NCBI RefSeq assembly: GCF_024734895.1
Contig: NZ_CP091430.1
Span: 1,900,001-1,964,000 of the forward strand
Origin: Paenibacillus spongiae
GTDB lineage: Bacteria; Bacillota; Bacilli; Paenibacillales; Paenibacillaceae
Direction of reading: 5' to 3'
Length of the DNA stretch: 64,000 nt
Below are positions 1-7,328 of this stretch, in pieces; position 1 is the stretch's first letter; the number at the start of each line of letters is the position of its first letter. The position numbers were made by a program, and so were the translations under genes. The notes beneath the pieces were generated by a model. It had not been told where the DNA came from. It ran no database searches and worked only from the letters and a program-made list of their open reading frames with translations.

Positions 1-2
1 AA

Positions 3-1262
3 TTCTCGCTCGTCAAAGTGCGTCAGTCCAGGCTGACGCAGCTGGCTAATGAAGGGAATACGCGCGCGCGGCATGCGTTAAGAGTGAACAAGAAGCTTGA
101 CGCTTATCTGTCGGCTACTCAGCTCGGGATTACATTGGCTTCGCTTGGATTAGGCTGGGTAGGGGAACCGGCCATATCCGAACTTATCGTCGAGCCGCTG
201 CTGCTGGACTTGGGGATGAATCATGATTCTATCACGACTTCCATTTCGGTATTAATCGGATTTCTTGTTATCACGTTTCTCCATATTGTGCTTGGAGAAT
301 TGGCGCCGAAATCATTGGCCATTCAGAAATCCGAAGCGACCTCGCTTTGGCTTTCTATGCCCTTGATGTGGTTCCATCGCTTGTTCCTGCCAGCCATATG
401 GCTGTTAAACGGAGCCGCTAATAAGCTTCTCAAGCTGATTGGCATTAAACCCGCAAGCGAGCTTGAATCCGCGCATACAGAAGAAGAGATTCGCATTTTG
501 ATGGATCAAAGCGCCAAGAGCGGCATTATCGACAAGGATGAGATGAAACTCTTCGATAACATTTTTGAATTTTCGGACCGCCTTGCCCGGGAAGTGATGC
601 TTCCCCGGACGGACATGGATTGTTTGTACGCGGACCAGTCCTATGAAGAGAACATGAAGATTGTCTACAAGACGAAGCATACCCGGTATCCGGTTTGTTT
701 CGAAGACAAGGATCAGCTCATTGGATTCGTACATATTACCGATTTGTTAACGGCCGATCCTGACGAAGAGCATGATTTGAAAATGTTCCTTCGCCCGATT
801 CTGAACGTGCCGGAATCGATGGAGATCAGCCATGTCCTGCAGCTCATGCAGCGGAAGCATTCTCAGCTTGCCATCGTCGTCGACGAGTATGGCGGAACGG
901 CAGGCATGCTTACTGTCGAGCTCATCCTGGAAGAAATCGTCGGTGAAATCCATGATGAATTCGATGACGACCAGCCAAGCGTCATCGTGAAAGGGGACAT
1001 CACCTCGGTAGATGCGCGTATGCTTATTGAAGAGGTGAATGACATGTTTCACCTGGATATCCAGGACGAGGATGTTGATTCGATTGGGGGATGGCTGTTC
1101 ACGAAGCTGGAAGGGAATCCGGTTAAGGGGAAGAAGATCGAGTACGACGACTACGTGTTCGAAGTAGCCGAGAGCGCCAAGCTGCGTGTGCTGCGGGTAT
1201 TTATTTATCGGCGCAAGAGCGGCCAGGAACCGCAGTTGAAGATTGTAGATCCGGAGGATTAG
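3..1262 (+). CDS. CNNM/CBS-domain transporter (hemolysin C / CorC family), 5' end outside window
   Basis: The reading frame is open to the left edge: codons before the first GTG (position 18) read FSLVKV, which fits the usual family stretch ahead of VRxSR, so the gene is 5'-truncated by the window. Seen in order: remainder of the DUF21/CNNM membrane domain (hydrophobic segments to about residue 140), a CBS pair (about residues 190-310, with MLPRTDM near its start), and a C-terminal CorC_HlyC domain (about 325-405, DSIGGWLF). Family members are membrane proteins linked to divalent cation (Mg or Co) export or homeostasis; substrate cannot be told here. The AI-2E family gene follows 33 bases downstream, so the two may be co-transcribed. 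Confidence 0.88.
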   Translation, partial: FSLVKVRQSRLTQLANEGNTRARHALRVNKKLDAYLSATQLGITLASLGLGWVGEPAISELIVEPLLLDLGMNHDSITTSISVLIGFLVITFLHIVLGELAPKSLAIQKSEATSLWLSMPLMWFHRLFLPAIWLLNGAANKLLKLIGIKPASELESAHTEEEIRILMDQSAKSGIIDKDEMKLFDNIFEFSDRLAREVMLPRTDMDCLYADQSYEENMKIVYKTKHTRYPVCFEDKDQLIGFVHITDLLTADPDEEHDLKMFLRPILNVPESMEISHVLQLMQRKHSQLAIVVDEYGGTAGMLTVELILEEIVGEIHDEFDDDQPSVIVKGDITSVDARMLIEEVNDMFHLDIQDEDVDSIGGWLFTKLEGNPVKGKKIEYDDYVFEVAESAKLRVLRVFIYRRKSGQEPQLKIVDPED

Positions 1263-1295
1263 ATCAGGGGAGTAATAGGGGGGATCGGAAGGCTG

Positions 1296-2327
1296 ATGTC
1301 GTTCAAACAACTATTCATAGCCGCAGCAGGCTTAATTTTTCTATACCTGCTATTCACTGTCGGCGCACCTTTTCTGTTAGCGCTGGTGGTGGCTATTTTT
1401 CTCGAACCGCTTACGCAGCTGTTCATGCGCAAGATGCGGCTGAACCGACTGGCCTCAGCCACGATATCCAGTACGATATTTACGGTGCTGCTTATCGGGC
1501 TGATGGCTATCGTCGGCGTTAAGGTGTTTGCCGAATTGATTGCCTTCTGGGGTAAAGTGCCGAGCGTCGTCAGCGAGGCCAATCATTACATTCAGAGTAC
1601 GCTGGAGAGTGCCAAGAATCTATATAAACATATGCCGCCCGATGCCGCCGCTCAGCTGGAAAGCTGGCTTAAGGGCTTAACGAATGCGCTGTTCAGCATG
1701 ATAACGTCGGTTTCACGTGCTTTTGTAGGTTTCGCCAAGGGCATACCGAGCATGTTTATCTTCTTTATCGTGTTCTTAGTAGCCGTTTACTTGTTCAGCT
1801 ACAGCTTGCATACTTTAAAAAAATCATTTCTGTCCATATTCGATGAACGTTCAAGACAGCAGGTGGATGAGGTGCTTCAGAACCTCCGCCGCTCGATATT
1901 CGGATTTATTCGCTCGCAGTTCATCCTAAGCGTGTTAACGTATATCATTACGCTCATTGGGCTGCTTATCCTTGGATTAAAATATCCGCTTGCCATTGCG
2001 CTGCTTGTCGTCATCGTAGACATCATGCCGATTCTAGGCACAGGCTCTGTCCTCGTTCCTTGGGCTTCGTACCTGATTCTGACCGGCGCTACTTTCGAAG
2101 GAATCGGACTCCTGGTACTGTTTATTGTGATAACCGTCTTCCGCCGGATCGTTGAGCCGAAAGTGCTTGGCGACTCGGTTGGAATCGGAGCGTTGTCAGC
2201 ATTGATCAGTCTCTATGTCGGATTTAAGCTGGTCGGCATTATCGGCGTTTTTCTCGGACCGCTCGTCGTTATTATCTATATGGCAGCCCGTAAGGCTGGA
2301 CTATTTCAGTTGAAAATAAAATTGTAG
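1296..2327 (+). CDS. AI-2E family transporter / YtvI-like membrane protein
   Basis: This 343-residue protein has the AI-2E (UPF0118) pattern: two N-terminal hydrophobic segments, a soluble helical stretch (about residues 85-135), then several more membrane segments with the conserved IVDIMPILGTG and VEPKVLGDSVG motifs. Members include exporters and Na/H antiporter-like proteins; the function of this one is unknown. ATG at 1296 has a GGAAGG element just upstream. A second paralog of the same family lies at 30514-31629; that one matches sporulation YtvI by gene context, so the symbol is not used here. A strong terminator follows. Confidence 0.85.
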   Translation: MSFKQLFIAAAGLIFLYLLFTVGAPFLLALVVAIFLEPLTQLFMRKMRLNRLASATISSTIFTVLLIGLMAIVGVKVFAELIAFWGKVPSVVSEANHYIQSTLESAKNLYKHMPPDAAAQLESWLKGLTNALFSMITSVSRAFVGFAKGIPSMFIFFIVFLVAVYLFSYSLHTLKKSFLSIFDERSRQQVDEVLQNLRRSIFGFIRSQFILSVLTYIITLIGLLILGLKYPLAIALLVVIVDIMPILGTGSVLVPWASYLILTGATFEGIGLLVLFIVITVFRRIVEPKVLGDSVGIGALSALISLYVGFKLVGIIGVFLGPLVVIIYMAARKAGLFQLKIKL

Positions 2328-2338
2328 CTTGTAAGCGG

Positions 2339-2376
2339 AACCAGTGTGCGCCTTGTGCGCATGCTGGTTTTTTTTG
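2339..2376 (+). terminator. Rho-independent terminator
   Basis: AACCAG...CTGGTT outer arms with an inner TGTGCGC/GCGCA stem, followed by a run of eight or more T. It closes the CNNM/AI-2E transcription unit. Confidence 0.85.
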
Positions 2377-2507
2377 TGGGCAAAATGCGTGCTTTGCATC
2401 ATATTACGTGACTTTTGACCTGTGACTCCATTATTACCCGGGAAATCTTTACAGCATTTGTCGAACCATTTATAGGCATTTGTCATAAGATGGGGTAGGA
2501 ATGGGCG

Positions 2508-2639
2508 TATGCTTATGAAGCAGTATTGTTGCGAAGTTGTCCAGTGAAGCAATGCTTCACAAAACTCAAGTGTATGCTTACGAAGCAGTTTTGTTACGAA
2601 GATGTCCTTGAAGAAATGCTCCACTAAACTTTTAGGAGG
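2508..2639 (+). repeat. SD-carrying dispersed repeat, two tandem units (family 1, copy a)
   Basis: Two related units, 2508-2572 and 2573-2639, each begin TATGCTTA.GAAGCAGT and end with (A)AAACT. The second unit ends TTTTAGGAGG, and that AGGAGG (2634-2639) is the ribosome binding site of cotJA, 8 bases before its GTG. Arms AGTTT (2587-2591) and AAACT (2626-2630) can pair. The same element recurs at 9246-9315, 15532-15839 and 47586-47653. The rest of the 320-base gap after the terminator shows GCATTTGTC twice (about 2455 and 2478) and no confident promoter. Confidence 0.8.
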
Positions 2640-2647
2640 AAGAGCAC

Positions 2648-2872
2648 GTGAACGTAAGCAATCAAACCCGGGAATGGTACCCGTTTGTCGGACCGTTCGA
2701 TCCTTGTCCGCCGAAGTACGTGAAGACGTATGTTGTTCCCCCCAATCAATTCATTCCCTTTCAGCCAATGAACCTACCACAGTTCCCGCTCCCGGAAGCG
2801 CTTAGACGGGGAACGTTATGGCCTGCCTTATACAGTCCGTATGATTCCAAATGCGGAACAGGAGTGACATAA
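2648..2872 (+). CDS. cotJA: Spore coat protein CotJA
   Basis: 74 residues, Pro- and Tyr-rich, with WYPFVGPFDPCPP and IPFQPMNLPQF stretches typical of CotJA. In Bacillus, CotJA is a small spore coat protein encoded with CotJB and CotJC and needed for CotJC assembly. The GTG start is fixed by the AGGAGG supplied by the upstream repeat. The stop is one base ahead of the cotJB ATG, so the genes are translationally coupled. Expected expression is in the mother cell during sporulation (sigma-E in B. subtilis); I could not identify a convincing sigma-E promoter here. Confidence 0.93.
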   Translation: MNVSNQTREWYPFVGPFDPCPPKYVKTYVVPPNQFIPFQPMNLPQFPLPEALRRGTLWPALYSPYDSKCGTGVT

Positions 2873-2873
2873 C

Positions 2874-3137
2874 ATGAATACGAAGCTGGATGAACAGTAC
2901 TACCACAAGCTGGAAGAGCTGCAGCAGCTTGATTTTGGCCTTGTCGAGCTGACGTTGTATCTAGACACGCATCCGAACGATATGCAGGCACTGCAGCAAT
3001 TCAATCAATTGGCTCAGCAGCGCAAGCAATGCGCCTATCATTTTGAGATGCACTACGGGCCGCTGCTTCAGTACGGGCACAGCTTTTCGAAGTATCCTTG
3101 GCAGTGGGTTGAGACGCCCTGGCCTTGGCAAGTTTAA
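2874..3137 (+). CDS. cotJB: Spore coat protein CotJB
   Basis: 87 residues, matching CotJB in size and content: an N-terminal helix (YYHKLEELQQLDFGLVELTLYL), the DTHPNDMQALQQFN segment, and a C-terminal end rich in Trp and Pro (WQWVETPWPWQV). It is the second gene of the cotJ operon and probably an inner coat or assembly partner of the CotJC catalase. The ATG follows GGAG with 9 bases spacing and the gene starts one base after the cotJA stop. Confidence 0.93.
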   Translation: MNTKLDEQYYHKLEELQQLDFGLVELTLYLDTHPNDMQALQQFNQLAQQRKQCAYHFEMHYGPLLQYGHSFSKYPWQWVETPWPWQV

Positions 3138-3167
3138 GTCGGCAGGTAACGGGGAGGAAAGGCATTC

Positions 3168-3737
3168 ATGTGGATTTATGATAAAAAGCTGCAGTATCCG
3201 GTACGGGTCAGCAAGTGCGACCCGCAAATGGCTAAATATTTGGCTGAGCAATACGGCGGGGCCGACGGCGAACTTGCCGCCGCATTGCGCTACTTAAATC
3301 AACGTTATACGATTCCCGATAAAGTAATCGGCCTGCTGACTGATATCGGAACAGAAGAGTTTGCGCATCTTGAAATGATTGCGACGATGATCTATAAGCT
3401 GACCAAGGACGCGACGCCGGAGCAGATGAAAGCGGCTGGGCTCGGTGAACATTTTGCCTCCCATGACAGCGCATTGTTCTACAACAACGCCTCCGGCGTT
3501 CCTTGGACGGCTGCCTATATTCAAGCCAAGGGCGATCCGCTTGCCGATCTTTATGAGGATATAGCTGCAGAGGAAAAGGCACGCGCCACCTATCAATGGC
3601 TCATTGATATGACCGATGACGTGGATCTCCAAGACAGCTTGAAGTACCTCCGCCAACGGGAGATTGTTCACGCCTTGCGCTTTAAGGAAGCGGTTGAGAT
3701 CATTAAGGCGGACCGGGAGACAAAGAAAGTATTTTAA
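3168..3737 (+). CDS. cotJC: Spore coat manganese catalase CotJC
   Basis: 189 residues of the Mn-catalase family. Glu and His residues of the ferritin-like four-helix core are visible (EEFAHLEMIATMI, then AAEEKARATYQWLI, and REIVHALRF), consistent with a di-manganese site. In the spore coat it is thought to remove hydrogen peroxide. The start ATG is preceded by GGGGAGG. It is the last cotJ gene and is followed by a terminator. A decayed second copy of its 3' half lies about 0.8 kb downstream (4571-4815). Confidence 0.94.
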   Translation: MWIYDKKLQYPVRVSKCDPQMAKYLAEQYGGADGELAAALRYLNQRYTIPDKVIGLLTDIGTEEFAHLEMIATMIYKLTKDATPEQMKAAGLGEHFASHDSALFYNNASGVPWTAAYIQAKGDPLADLYEDIAAEEKARATYQWLIDMTDDVDLQDSLKYLRQREIVHALRFKEAVEIIKADRETKKVF

Positions 3738-3750
3738 TTGAATTTTAGGG

Positions 3751-3791
3751 TGCTTTCCTGGAGCAGTTTAGCCGGGAAAGCTTTTTTTTTT
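3751..3791 (+). terminator. Terminator of the cotJ operon
   Basis: GCTTTCCTGG paired with CCGGGAAAGC, followed by ten T residues. Confidence 0.9.
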
Positions 3792-3883
3792 GGGGGTGGA
3801 AAGCCTAATGTAGAACCACGTTAGCGATCTGTGCCTCCTTATTAGTAAGACTCGTATAAAAGTAGAGTGAACGAAGTAAGTCC

Positions 3884-4297
3884 TCACTGACCATATCTGT
3901 TGATAAGGGATTTTTTAACATTTGTGTTCCATCCTCTTGCTATCTCCGAAATATACGTTCCGAATCTTTTGCTGATCTCCGCCTTTACTAACTCCCGCAA
4001 TAGCATAAACGAATCTTCATAGCCGCGTACCCAATATTTAAAATTCATCTGCCCCTCGAACTGACCGACGTCCGCAACTTTGATTTCATGTTCCTTTAGG
4101 AATTTCCGGACTTTAATAAGATCCTGGTGAATCCGATCAGCAAGCAATCCGCAGGAGGCCTCAAACAATAATCTCAGGGACAAGGGGTCGCTCATTAACT
4201 TCCTTCGATTTGTCTCCACTATATCCAACATAAACGGCAATAAGATGTAGTCACGCACAGCCTCTATTTCTTTGCGGGAAGGAATGTTACGCCTCAT
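3884..4297 (-). CDS. Hypothetical protein (orphan pair, second gene)
   Basis: 137 residues; no family recognised. The protein looks soluble and mostly helical and charged, with no signal peptide or membrane segment. Its ATG overlaps the TAA stop of the upstream 70-residue ORF as TAATG, a typical translational coupling arrangement. Codon use and base composition are visibly more AT-rich than neighbours, and the pair sits between cotJC and a degenerate fragment of cotJC, which suggests acquired DNA. A two-gene toxin-antitoxin or phage-derived module is possible but nothing in the sequence proves it. Confidence 0.55.
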   Translation of the reverse strand: MRRNIPSRKEIEAVRDYILLPFMLDIVETNRRKLMSDPLSLRLLFEASCGLLADRIHQDLIKVRKFLKEHEIKVADVGQFEGQMNFKYWVRGYEDSFMLLRELVKAEISKRFGTYISEIARGWNTNVKKSLINRYGQ

Positions 4298-4509
4298 TAG
4301 AATCCCACCTCTCTACAGAACGTACGTTTGTATATTATATGTTTATATTGTTCAGAAGTAACCCTCAGTATTGATGCCAATATGTGGGTTTCTTCGAGTG
4401 GAGCCAAATACGACAAGCTTTTATTAATCAGGGAAGTTAAAAAGGCAGCATATTTATGCAACGGATCAAAGATAGATGTGTCTTGGTCTTTCTTATACCT
4501 GTTGACCAA
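4297..4509 (-). CDS. Hypothetical small protein (orphan pair, first gene)
   Basis: 70 residues from a TTG at 4509; helical, with no recognised domain. It ends in the TAATG overlap with the 137-residue gene. The start is uncertain: TTG 4509 has no clear ribosome binding site, while the frame stays open upstream and a CAGGA-like element lies near 4540, so the protein may be longer. AT-rich like its partner. Confidence 0.42.
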   Translation of the reverse strand: MVNRYKKDQDTSIFDPLHKYAAFLTSLINKSLSYLAPLEETHILASILRVTSEQYKHIIYKRTFCREVGF

Positions 4510-4570
4510 AATCGGCGAAACACATGAAAAATTCAGTACTTTTTCCTGTTATATCTCGATGTTAAATTGT

Positions 4571-4815
4571 GGGCAGATGAAAGCGGCTTGACTGTGTAAA
4601 TACTTCGCCCTCTATGACAGCGCCTAGTTCTACAGCAATGCTTCAGGCATTCCTAGGATGTCTGCCTTTTCCAAGACAAGGGCGATCCTCTTGCTAAGCA
4701 ATACGAGGGCATTGTCACGGAGAATAAGGCTCGCGACACCTGTTGATATGACATCGATAAAGTGGGTCCTCAGGAAAGTATGAAATTACTCAGAGAGCGG
4801 GAGACTGTTTTAATG
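4571..4815 (+). pseudogene. Decayed partial copy of cotJC
   Basis: This stretch aligns with the middle and 3' part of cotJC (about 3420-3700). Shared blocks include GCAGATGAAAGCGGCT, TGACAGCGC followed by GTTCTACA, and AAGGGCGATCC followed by CTTGC. It also shares AATAAGGCTCGCG (AAAAGGCACGCG in cotJC) and the CGGGAGA.TGTT block. The copy has in-frame stops, base losses and many substitutions, so it is non-coding. It records an old duplication of cotJC, now separated from the intact gene by the orphan pair. Confidence 0.75.
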
Positions 4816-4917
4816 AAAGTATATGAATCGATAGGGTACTTTTCTGCACAGTATATAGTCGGGAAAAGCCCTTTTTTATTGGCTTTAGCCCTATTATCGC
4901 AACTCGCTCTTGCAATA

Positions 4918-4946
4918 TTGCATATCCGATTATACGGGTGTATAAT
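4918..4946 (+). promoter_or_regulatory. Candidate sigma-A promoter
   Basis: TTGCAT (4918-4923), 17-base spacer, perfect TATAAT (4941-4946). The next plus-strand gene is the SalA/Mrp-like ATPase, about 230 bases downstream, with the palindromic repeats in between. Confidence 0.5.
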
Positions 4947-5031
4947 ACAGGCGTTACTAGACACTAAAACATATTCAGCCCTGAAATAACTAACAGCCTC
5001 TCGCGGGCTGCTCACGCGTGCGCATTCCACG

Positions 5032-5085
5032 CTGTAAGTCCCTAAAACGGCCTTACAGCGCTCGCGTCGTTTTTCGGCGTTACAG
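5032..5085. repeat. 27-bp palindromic repeat plus partial copy (family 2)
   Basis: 5032-5058 is CTGTAAGTCC...GGCCTTACAG, the same 27-base length as five copies near 44.1-45.6 kb. A partial copy (TTTTTCGGCGTTACAG) ends at 5085, and a short half (CAGTAAGTCCC) follows near 5119. The flanks ACAGCCTCTCGCG.GCTGCT also occur twice (about 4992 and 5081). This fills the gap before salA; I see no gene in it. Confidence 0.7.
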
Positions 5086-5177
5086 CCTCTCGCGTGCTGC
5101 TATACGCGCCCAACCAACGCAGTAAGTCCCAAAGTTGCAATTTTTCCACCCAGTTCAAGGATTAGTAGGTGAAGCCC

Positions 5178-6260
5178 ATGCAAAGAGAACTTGTTGAGAA
5201 AGCACTTGCCGAATTAATAGATGACGAGAGCGGAAGACCTTTTCTGGATACGGGTCTTATTCGTGACGTAATGGTCAATGAGCGCCAAGTTGCGCTAACA
5301 TTGCTGCTCCATTCGGAAGAAAGCGGAGAGGAAGCCCTCTTCCGGACGAAGCTGACGGAAAAGCTGAATGCGATCGGCGTTCAAGACGTGCATATCCGTG
5401 TCAAAAGCATTACGAAACAGGAGAAGGATGCTATCGTCAGCGGAGCTTATGCCCCGAAGCCCGCTCGCATCCCAAGCGCGAAGCAGGAGCTCGCACCAAT
5501 CGCATCGCCGGATTCGAGCGTGAAATTCCTCGCTGTTGCCAGCGGTAAAGGCGGCGTCGGGAAATCGACGGTCACGGTAAACCTTGCTTCGGCGCTGGTA
5601 CGGGCCGGCAAGCGGGTCGGAGTTATCGATGCCGATATTTACGGGTTCAGTATTCCGCGCATGCTCGGTGTCGAGGATGTGCGCCAAACCGACAAGAATC
5701 ATATCGTTCCGGTCGAACGGTATGGCATGCATATTATTTCGACCGGCTTCTTCGTATCGGAGCATAATCCCGTAATTTGGCGCGGACCGATGCTCGGGAA
5801 GATGCTGAATACGTTCTTGAATGAAGTCAAATGGCCCGAGCTCGATTATATGATTATCGACCTGCCGCCAGGAACCGGAGATGTCGCATTGGACATTAAC
5901 CGGAGAATCCCGCAATGCGCGGAGATTATCGTGACGACTCCTCACGCGACGGCCAGCGGTGTGGCAACCCGGGCGGGAGCGATGGCGATTCAAACCGAGC
6001 ATCGTATTCTAGGGGTTGTCGAGAACATGTCTTACTATGAAGACGAGACCGGGAAGAAGCATTACTTATTCGGACGCAGCGGCGGCAAGCAGCTGGCGGA
6101 AAGGCTGCAGACGGAGCTGCTCGCGCAAATTCCGATTGATACGCCTCCGAATGATCAGGACGAGCCTGATTTCTCGACCTCCATCTATAAGCCGGAAACG
6201 ACTAACGGGGCGATTTACGCGAATCTTGCCCAGCAGGTTATTAAACAGCTTGAAGCATAA
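5178..6260 (+). CDS. salA: Mrp/ApbC-family P-loop ATPase (SalA-like)
   Basis: 360 residues. An N-terminal MIP18/DUF59-type domain (about residues 1-80) and an Ala/Pro-rich linker precede a P-loop ATPase with Walker A ASGKGGVGKST (about 122-132), DADIYGFSIPRMLG and PPGTGDVALD. The family includes Fe-S cluster carriers; the Bacillus member SalA also acts as a regulator. The CxxC pair that classical Mrp proteins carry after ENMSY is absent here (MSYYEDETGKKHYLFG), so Fe-S carriage by that motif is unlikely. ATG 5178 is preceded by AGGTG; GTG 5169 with AAGGA upstream is an alternative start. A ferredoxin gene follows after 18 bases. Confidence 0.85.
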   Translation: MQRELVEKALAELIDDESGRPFLDTGLIRDVMVNERQVALTLLLHSEESGEEALFRTKLTEKLNAIGVQDVHIRVKSITKQEKDAIVSGAYAPKPARIPSAKQELAPIASPDSSVKFLAVASGKGGVGKSTVTVNLASALVRAGKRVGVIDADIYGFSIPRMLGVEDVRQTDKNHIVPVERYGMHIISTGFFVSEHNPVIWRGPMLGKMLNTFLNEVKWPELDYMIIDLPPGTGDVALDINRRIPQCAEIIVTTPHATASGVATRAGAMAIQTEHRILGVVENMSYYEDETGKKHYLFGRSGGKQLAERLQTELLAQIPIDTPPNDQDEPDFSTSIYKPETTNGAIYANLAQQVIKQLEA

Positions 6261-6278
6261 TTTAAAGGATGGGACATC

Positions 6279-6515
6279 ATGGGTTTTGTAATTACAGGTA
6301 ATTGTGTCGACGAGAAAGCAGCGGATTGCGTGGACGTATGTCCGGTCGATTGTATTGCGGAAGGACCGGATCAATATTTTATCGATGTCGAGATATGTAT
6401 CGATTGCGGCGCTTGCCAAGCAGCATGTCCGGTAGATGCGATTGTATGGGAAGATGAAATGACAGACGAGGACAAGGTGTTTTACGATAAAGCCGAGAAG
6501 TTTTTCAGAGGCTAA
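6279..6515 (+). CDS. Ferredoxin, 7Fe type ([3Fe-4S] + [4Fe-4S])
   Basis: 78 residues. The second motif CIDCGACQAACP is a complete CxxCxxCxxxCP [4Fe-4S] site. The first, CVDEKAADCVDVCP, has the Cx7Cx3CP spacing of 7Fe ferredoxins such as those of thermophilic Bacillus, implying a [3Fe-4S] cluster. It is a soluble low-potential electron carrier. ATG follows AAGGA with good spacing. It lies 18 bases after the SalA-like gene, so the two probably share a transcript ending at the bidirectional hairpin downstream. Confidence 0.92.
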   Translation: MGFVITGNCVDEKAADCVDVCPVDCIAEGPDQYFIDVEICIDCGACQAACPVDAIVWEDEMTDEDKVFYDKAEKFFRG

Positions 6516-6536
6516 CCAATCCAACGGGCATTATTT

Positions 6537-6580
6537 AATAAGGGCAGTCCAAGCTGAAGCCAGCTTGGATTGCCCTTATT
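6537..6580. terminator. Bidirectional terminator
   Basis: AATAAGGGCA.TCCAAGCTG paired with CAGCTTGGA.TGCCCTTATT around a short loop. It lies between the convergent ferredoxin gene (+) and lipoprotein gene (-). Confidence 0.85.
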
Positions 6581-6606
6581 GTTATCCGAAACCTATTGAA
6601 GCGGCA

Positions 6607-7266
6607 TTAACGGAATGGTGCAGTTATGGTACGGCCGATATCCCGGATCAGGATTCCGGCGTCTTCCGACATGTTGCGGATCGGGTGTCCGTCCAGAGGA
6701 ACCATCTGCGTTTGGAAGTTCTTTACTCTTGTATGCATGTTTTTATCCGTCGTTACATGCACTTTATATCCGGGATGTTCGCGTTCCACAGTGCGTCGAA
6801 CTTCATCTGTGATTTTCGACGTGTTTTGCCCTGGTTTGACATCAAGACCGACGATAGCGTCATTGTTATGAACGACGACGGTCGCTTTATCCACGCCTTT
6901 AATGGAGGAGATATGCTTGGCCAGCTTATCGGAATGATCCTTGTGATAAGACGTATGCGTGCCAGTGCCAGTGCCATCCATCATTGTGTGAGGACCCGTC
7001 GTACGCGTCCGATTACCATCCGTCAACGTGTTATCCATGCCATACGGAGTGGTTGAACGGGTACGGAATCCGTCCGTCGTGCCGTAAGGCGCAGGCGTCG
7101 TCGTGCGGGTGCGATACCCGTCCGTACCAAGGGGAGTACCAGGGTGAGTAGTACGAGCCTTGTATTGATTTGTTTTAACACCGTCAGTAGTTCTGTTCGT
7201 TGCGCATCCAGTTGCAGTCACAATTAGCGCTGCTGATAAAACCAAGGCTCCACAGTATTTTAACAT
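6607..7266 (-). CDS. YhcN/YlaJ-family sporulation lipoprotein
   Basis: 219 residues from ATG 7266, chosen because GCAGGAGGTGAT lies directly upstream; a longer open frame exists but lacks a site. The N-terminus is a lipoprotein signal (MLKYCGALVLSAALIVTATGC). Next come four imperfect repeats of the form TDG-(Y/F/N)RTR-(T/S)T (about residues 30-95). The C-terminal part carries the YhcN/YlaJ domain (HISSIKGVDKATVVVHNNDAIVGLDVK). Such proteins are found in spore membranes and affect germination or outgrowth. It is downstream of the deacetylase gene with a 62-base gap, so likely one operon. Confidence 0.82.
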   Translation of the reverse strand: MLKYCGALVLSAALIVTATGCATNRTTDGVKTNQYKARTTHPGTPLGTDGYRTRTTTPAPYGTTDGFRTRSTTPYGMDNTLTDGNRTRTTGPHTMMDGTGTGTHTSYHKDHSDKLAKHISSIKGVDKATVVVHNNDAIVGLDVKPGQNTSKITDEVRRTVEREHPGYKVHVTTDKNMHTRVKNFQTQMVPLDGHPIRNMSEDAGILIRDIGRTITAPFR

Positions 7267-7328
7267 TTGGTTTATCACCTCCTGCACATAGAATGTGCGG
7301 GAAGCTGGTGAACCATACAGGGTAAAAA

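Noticed and set aside
3884-4509. Firm toxin-antitoxin call for the orphan pair
   Set aside because: Only size and overlap point that way; neither protein shows a toxin or antitoxin motif.
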